Under the pieces are notes generated by a model, which was given only the letters and a program-made list of their open reading frames with translations, did no database searches and was not told where the DNA came from. From Streptomyces sp. (GTDB lineage Bacteria > Actinomycetota > Actinomycetes > Streptomycetales > Streptomycetaceae), in the NCBI GenBank assembly GCA_003519485.1, contig DOWQ01000782.1:1-8644 (forward strand): a stretch of DNA of 8,644 nt, in the 5' to 3' direction. Made by a program: the position numbers and the translations under genes. Positions 5,573 to 8,644 of this stretch are shown here, piece by piece. Position 1 is the stretch's first letter. Each line of letters starts with the position of its first letter.

Positions 5573-7786
5573 ATGCCGGAGACAGAGCCAGCCTCAGACA
5601 ACGCCACCAGACAGGGAATGCCACCGAAGACGATCGCGATCTGGGCCATCGTGGGCCTGATCGGCGCGGCAGGCTGGACCATGCTGGCGCTGTCACGCGG
5701 CGAGGAGGTGTCGGCCGCGTGGATGGTCGGCGCGGCCCTCGGCTCGTACGCCATCGCCTATCGCTTCTACTCCCGCTTCATCGCCAACCGCGTACTGAAG
5801 GTCGACAAGACGCGGGCGACCCCCGCTGAACGGCTCGACAACGGTGTCGACTTCCACGCCACCGACCGGCGGGTGCTCCTCGGTCACCACTTCGCGGCCA
5901 TCGCCGGGGCGGGCCCGCTGGTCGGCCCCGTGCTCGCGGCCCAGATGGGTTATCTCCCCGGCACCATCTGGATCATCGTCGGCGTGATCTTCGCCGGTGC
6001 GGTCCAGGACATGGTGGTCCTGTTCTTCTCCATGCGCCGGGACGGCAAGTCGCTCGGCCAGATGGCACGGGACGAGATCGGCCCGGTGGGCGGCGCCGCC
6101 GCGCTCATCGCCGTCTTCATGATCATGATCATCCTGCTGGCGGTGCTGGCGCTGGTCGTGGTCAACGCGCTCGCCGGCTCGCCGTGGGGCACCTTCTCCA
6201 TCGCGATGACGATCCCGATCGCCTTCCTGATGGGCTTCTACCTGCGCGTGCTGCGGCCGGGCCGGGTGACCGAGATCTCGGTCATCGGCGTGTCCCTGCT
6301 GCTCCTCGCGATCGTCTCCGGCCGGTGGGTCGCCGAGTCCTCGTGGGCCGACTTCTTCACGCTGGAGCCCGCCACCCTGGTGATCTGGCTCGTGATCTAC
6401 GGCTTCATCGCCTCGGTGCTGCCGGTGTGGATGCTGCTGGCCCCGCGCGACTATCTGTCGACGTTCATGAAGATCGGCACCATCACCCTGCTGGCGCTGG
6501 GCGTGGTCGTCGCCCTGCCGAACATGAAGATGGACGCGGTCACGGACTTCGCCTCCCGCGGTGACGGTCCGGTGTTCGCCGGCTCGATGTTCCCCTTCGT
6601 CTTCATCACCATCGCGTGCGGCGCCCTCTCCGGCTTCCACGCCCTGGTCTCCTCGGGCACCACCCCGAAGATGATCCAGAAGGAGACGCAGGTCCGCATG
6701 ATCGGCTACGGCTCCATGCTGATGGAGTCCTTCGTCGCCATCATGGCGATGGTGGCCGCCTGCATCATCGACCCCGGTCTCTACTTCGCGATGAACGCCC
6801 CGGCGGGTGTCGTCGGCGATACGGTGCAGTCCGCCTCGCAGGCGGTCGCCAGCCTCGGCTACAGCATCACCCCGGACCAGCTGGCCGCGGCCGCGAAGGC
6901 GGTCGAGGAGGAGACGCTGCTGGCCCGTACGGGTGGCGCGCCGACGCTGGCCGTCGGCATGTCGGAGATCTTCTCGCAGGTCGTCGGCGGCCAGGGGATG
7001 AAGGCCTTCTGGTACCACTTCGCCATCATGTTCGAGGCCCTGTTCATCCTCACCACGGTCGACGCGGGCACCCGGGTCGGCCGGTTCATGCTCCAGGACA
7101 TGCTGGGCAACATCTACAAGCCCTTCCGTGACGTCAGCTGGAAGCCGGGCCTGTGGTCCGCGAGCGCGATCGTCGTCGGCGCCTGGGGCTACTTCCTGTG
7201 GGTCGGTGTGCACGACCCGCTGGGCGGCATCTACCAGCTGTTCCCGCTCTTCGGTATCGCCAATCAGCTGCTGGCGGCCGTCGCACTGGCGGTCTGTACG
7301 ACGCTGCTGGTCAAGTCGGGCCGGCTCAAGTGGGCCTGGATCACCGCCATACCCCTCGTCTGGGACGTCGCGGTGACGCTCACGGCGAGCTGGCAGAAGA
7401 TCTTCTCCGGCGACCCCAAGATCGGCTTCTTCTCGCAGCGGACCGTCTACCAGAACGCGATCGACGACGGGAAGGTCCTGCCGCCCGCGAAGAACATGGA
7501 CGACATGCACACCGTGGTCCTCAACTGCACGGTGGACGGCGTGCTCTCGGTGATCTTCGCGGTGCTGATCATCGTGGTCCTGGTCGACGCCACCCGGATG
7601 TGCGTCAAGGCGATCCGCAACCCGGCGGGACACCCGCTGGACGAGGTGCCGCACGTCGAGTCCGAGCTCGTCGCCCCGGCCGAGCTCTGGCCGACTCCCG
7701 AGGAGAAGGCCGAACTGGTCGCGGCGGGTCTCGGCACCGAAGGCGGCATGCGCAAGGAGAGTGCCGGTGCCGGAGGCCGGTCATGA
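5573..7786 (+). CDS. cstA: Carbon starvation protein CstA family transporter (putative pyruvate/peptide importer)
   Basis: This 737-residue polytopic membrane protein of the CstA family is slightly longer than E. coli CstA (701). It has many hydrophobic segments, starting at about residues 20-40. Family-conserved stretches seen are GHHFAAIAGAGPLVGP at about 104-119, LLAPRDYLSTF at 288-298, GALSGFHALVSSGTTPK at 350-366 and TTVDAGTRVGR at about 494-504. Family members in E. coli (CstA, BtsT) import pyruvate, and CstA has also been linked to peptide uptake; the substrate here is not shown by the sequence. The C-terminal tail (about residues 700-737) is hydrophilic and probably cytoplasmic. The ATG start has GGAG 6 bases upstream; a second SD-like AAGGAGA lies at 5542-5548 with no start codon at a suitable distance. 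The stop overlaps the next gene as ATGA, so both are co-translated. Confidence 0.93.
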   Translation: MPETEPASDNATRQGMPPKTIAIWAIVGLIGAAGWTMLALSRGEEVSAAWMVGAALGSYAIAYRFYSRFIANRVLKVDKTRATPAERLDNGVDFHATDRRVLLGHHFAAIAGAGPLVGPVLAAQMGYLPGTIWIIVGVIFAGAVQDMVVLFFSMRRDGKSLGQMARDEIGPVGGAAALIAVFMIMIILLAVLALVVVNALAGSPWGTFSIAMTIPIAFLMGFYLRVLRPGRVTEISVIGVSLLLLAIVSGRWVAESSWADFFTLEPATLVIWLVIYGFIASVLPVWMLLAPRDYLSTFMKIGTITLLALGVVVALPNMKMDAVTDFASRGDGPVFAGSMFPFVFITIACGALSGFHALVSSGTTPKMIQKETQVRMIGYGSMLMESFVAIMAMVAACIIDPGLYFAMNAPAGVVGDTVQSASQAVASLGYSITPDQLAAAAKAVEEETLLARTGGAPTLAVGMSEIFSQVVGGQGMKAFWYHFAIMFEALFILTTVDAGTRVGRFMLQDMLGNIYKPFRDVSWKPGLWSASAIVVGAWGYFLWVGVHDPLGGIYQLFPLFGIANQLLAAVALAVCTTLLVKSGRLKWAWITAIPLVWDVAVTLTASWQKIFSGDPKIGFFSQRTVYQNAIDDGKVLPPAKNMDDMHTVVLNCTVDGVLSVIFAVLIIVVLVDATRMCVKAIRNPAGHPLDEVPHVESELVAPAELWPTPEEKAELVAAGLGTEGGMRKESAGAGGRS

Positions 7787-7989
7787 GCCGGCTCACGGCC
7801 GTACGGAACACCGCCGCGAGGGTCCGCTGGTTCTGGCGCGAGGCGTCGGGCGAATCGGCGTACGACCGGTACGTCGCGCACCTGCGGCGGCACGACCCGG
7901 ACGCGGAGGTGCCGAGCCGGCGGGACTTCGAACGGCAGCGCACCGACGCGCGAGAGGCGGACCCCCGCGAGGGATTCCGCTGCTGCTGA
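7783..7989 (+). CDS. YbdD/YjiX family small protein (DUF466), CstA partner
   Basis: This 68-residue protein starts with an ATG that overlaps the cstA stop by four bases. It shows the family pattern: an N-terminal aromatic/basic helix with WFWREASGESAYDRYVAH at about residues 16-33, a DPDAEVPSRRDFERQR stretch at 38-53, and the C-terminal ending GFRCC with its paired cysteines. The ribosome binding site GGAGG lies inside the end of cstA. Genes of this family (ybdD, yjiX) habitually follow cstA or btsT, and an accessory role for the transporter is the likely job; the biochemical function is not evident from sequence. The protein has no membrane segment, so it should be cytoplasmic. Confidence 0.88.
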   Translation: MSRLTAVRNTAARVRWFWREASGESAYDRYVAHLRRHDPDAEVPSRRDFERQRTDAREADPREGFRCC

Positions 7990-7991
7990 CC

Positions 7992-8031
7992 GGAGTCCGG
8001 CCGGCCGCCTGTCGGCGGCCGGCCGGTCTCT
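7992..8031 (+). terminator. Terminator hairpin after cstA-ybdD
   Basis: CCGGCCGGCCGCC (7997-8009) and GGCGGCCGGCCGG (8014-8026) form a perfect 13-bp stem with a TGTC loop. After one T-T mismatch, GGAG (7992-7995) pairs with CTCT (8028-8031), including one wobble. It begins 3 bases after the stop of the small gene. No T run follows, which is normal for this group. Confidence 0.8.
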
Positions 8032-8045
8032 GAGCGAACGCGCCA

Positions 8046-8080
8046 ACGACGGCCTCGGCAGAAAATGCCGGGGCCGTCGT
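8046..8080 (+). terminator. Second hairpin, 15-bp stem with GAAAA loop
   Basis: Positions 8046-8060 pair with 8066-8080 around GAAAA (8061-8065), with one T-G wobble and otherwise perfect complementarity. It lies 14 bases after the first hairpin and 26 bases before the GNAT start. It may be a tandem terminator for the cstA operon. Because any promoter for the next gene would overlap it, a regulatory role is also possible. Confidence 0.65.
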
Positions 8081-8106
8081 CGTACCCGTGCGGCACACTG
8101 CTGTGC

Positions 8107-8607
8107 ATGGACATCACGATCCGCGCCGCCCGGCCCGAGGAGTACCCGGCCCTCGGGGAGCTGACCGCGCGTGCCTATCTCGACGACGGTCTGCTCGATT
8201 CCGGGGAGTCCGATTCGTATCTGCTCGTGCTGCGGGATGTCGCCGGCCGGGCGGAGGAGACCGAGGTCCTGGTGGCGGCCGACTCCGCGAGCGACGAGGT
8301 GCTGGGCGGCGTCGCCTTCGTCACTCCCGGCAGCCGGTACGCGGATGTGGCGCGGGAGGACGAGGGCGAGTTCCGGATGCTGGCCGTGGCGCCCGCGGCC
8401 CGCCGCCGCGGCGCGGCCGAGGCGCTCGTACGGGCCTGCCTGGACCGGGCCCGGGAGGCCGGGCTGGTGGGGGTCGTGCTCTCCACCCAGCCGCAGATGT
8501 CGGCGGCCCACCGGCTGTACCGGCGGCTCGGGTTCGTCCGGACCCCGGAGCGGGACTGGGAGCCGATACCGGGCCTCCGCCTGCAGACCTTCAGCTGCGG
8601 ACTCTGA
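8107..8607 (+). CDS. GNAT family N-acetyltransferase
   Basis: This 166-residue protein has the GCN5-related acetyltransferase fold, which transfers acetyl from acetyl-CoA to an amine. Motif A is EFRMLAVAPAARRRGAAEAL at residues 88-107, where RRRGAA (99-104) is the acetyl-CoA pyrophosphate loop. Motif B is AAHRLYRRLGFVR at 133-145. The substrate cannot be told from sequence. I chose ATG 8107 because MDITIRAARPEE is a typical GNAT beginning; an in-frame ATG at 8065 lies inside a hairpin and would add an unlike stretch. No Shine-Dalgarno sequence is visible upstream. CACACT at 8094-8099, 7 bases before the ATG, could be a -10 for a leaderless message, but no matching -35 is seen. It is separated from the cstA operon by two hairpins and looks independent. 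Confidence 0.88.
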   Translation: MDITIRAARPEEYPALGELTARAYLDDGLLDSGESDSYLLVLRDVAGRAEETEVLVAADSASDEVLGGVAFVTPGSRYADVAREDEGEFRMLAVAPAARRRGAAEALVRACLDRAREAGLVGVVLSTQPQMSAAHRLYRRLGFVRTPERDWEPIPGLRLQTFSCGL

Positions 8608-8644
8608 GCGGCGTACGGGGCGGGGCGCTGCGCGCGTACGGCCC

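Noticed and set aside
5693..7654. Long open frame (over 600 codons) on the minus strand, antisense to cstA
   Set aside because: Its translation is a His/Asp/Arg/Gly-rich shadow with no recognisable domain, caused by the codon bias of cstA. The plus-strand product is a clear CstA-family protein.
8065..8106. Upstream ATG giving a 180-residue GNAT protein
   Set aside because: The ATG lies within the loop and arm of a 15-bp hairpin and the added residues do not look like a GNAT start.
8611..8640. CGTACG twice after the GNAT gene, possible terminator
   Set aside because: Only 6-base self-complementary arms with a GC-rich spacer at the window edge; too weak to call.
1..8644. Possibility of a mobile element, defence system, CRISPR array or biosynthetic cluster
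   Set aside because: No transposase, integrase, repeat array, nuclease or synthase motif was seen; base composition and codon use look uniform along the genes.

Overview
The window is high-GC, actinomycete DNA (third codon positions almost all G or C, GTG starts, hairpin terminators without U-tracts). It looks like a Streptomyces chromosome carrying the chitobiose-uptake locus das and, beside it, a carbon-starvation transporter operon. The protein assignments rest on close resemblance, from memory, to the Streptomyces coelicolor Das proteins and on visible motifs; no search was run.

Left half, minus strand, read from right to left: dasA (lipoprotein that binds N,N'-diacetylchitobiose), dasB and dasC (two ABC permeases) and dasD (cytoplasmic GH3 beta-N-acetylglucosaminidase, cut by the left window edge). 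dasB and dasC overlap by 4 bases and dasC and dasD are 7 bases apart. A perfect 15-bp stem-loop lies between dasA and dasB. No ATPase gene is present, which fits the known use of the shared ATPase MsiK encoded elsewhere. DasABC would import chitin-derived chitobiose and DasD would split it to GlcNAc inside the cell.

Centre: dasR, a GntR/HutC-family repressor, is divergent from dasA. The region between them holds one near-perfect and one weaker DasR-responsive element (dre). They overlap plausible promoters for both directions, so DasR probably controls dasABCD and itself.

Right half, plus strand: after a 229-base stretch rich in inverted repeats comes a -35/-10 pair, then cstA (a 737-residue carbon-starvation/pyruvate-type transporter) and the tiny ybdD/yjiX-family gene, coupled by an ATGA overlap. 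Two strong hairpins in tandem close this operon. A GNAT acetyltransferase gene follows, with no visible ribosome binding site and possibly read from a leaderless message.

I see no mobile element, CRISPR array, tRNA or rRNA. The window is a conserved metabolic locus rather than an undescribed system. The points worth a second look are regulatory: the dre/promoter overlap, the dasA-dasB stem-loop, the palindrome before cstA, and the tandem hairpins before the GNAT gene.
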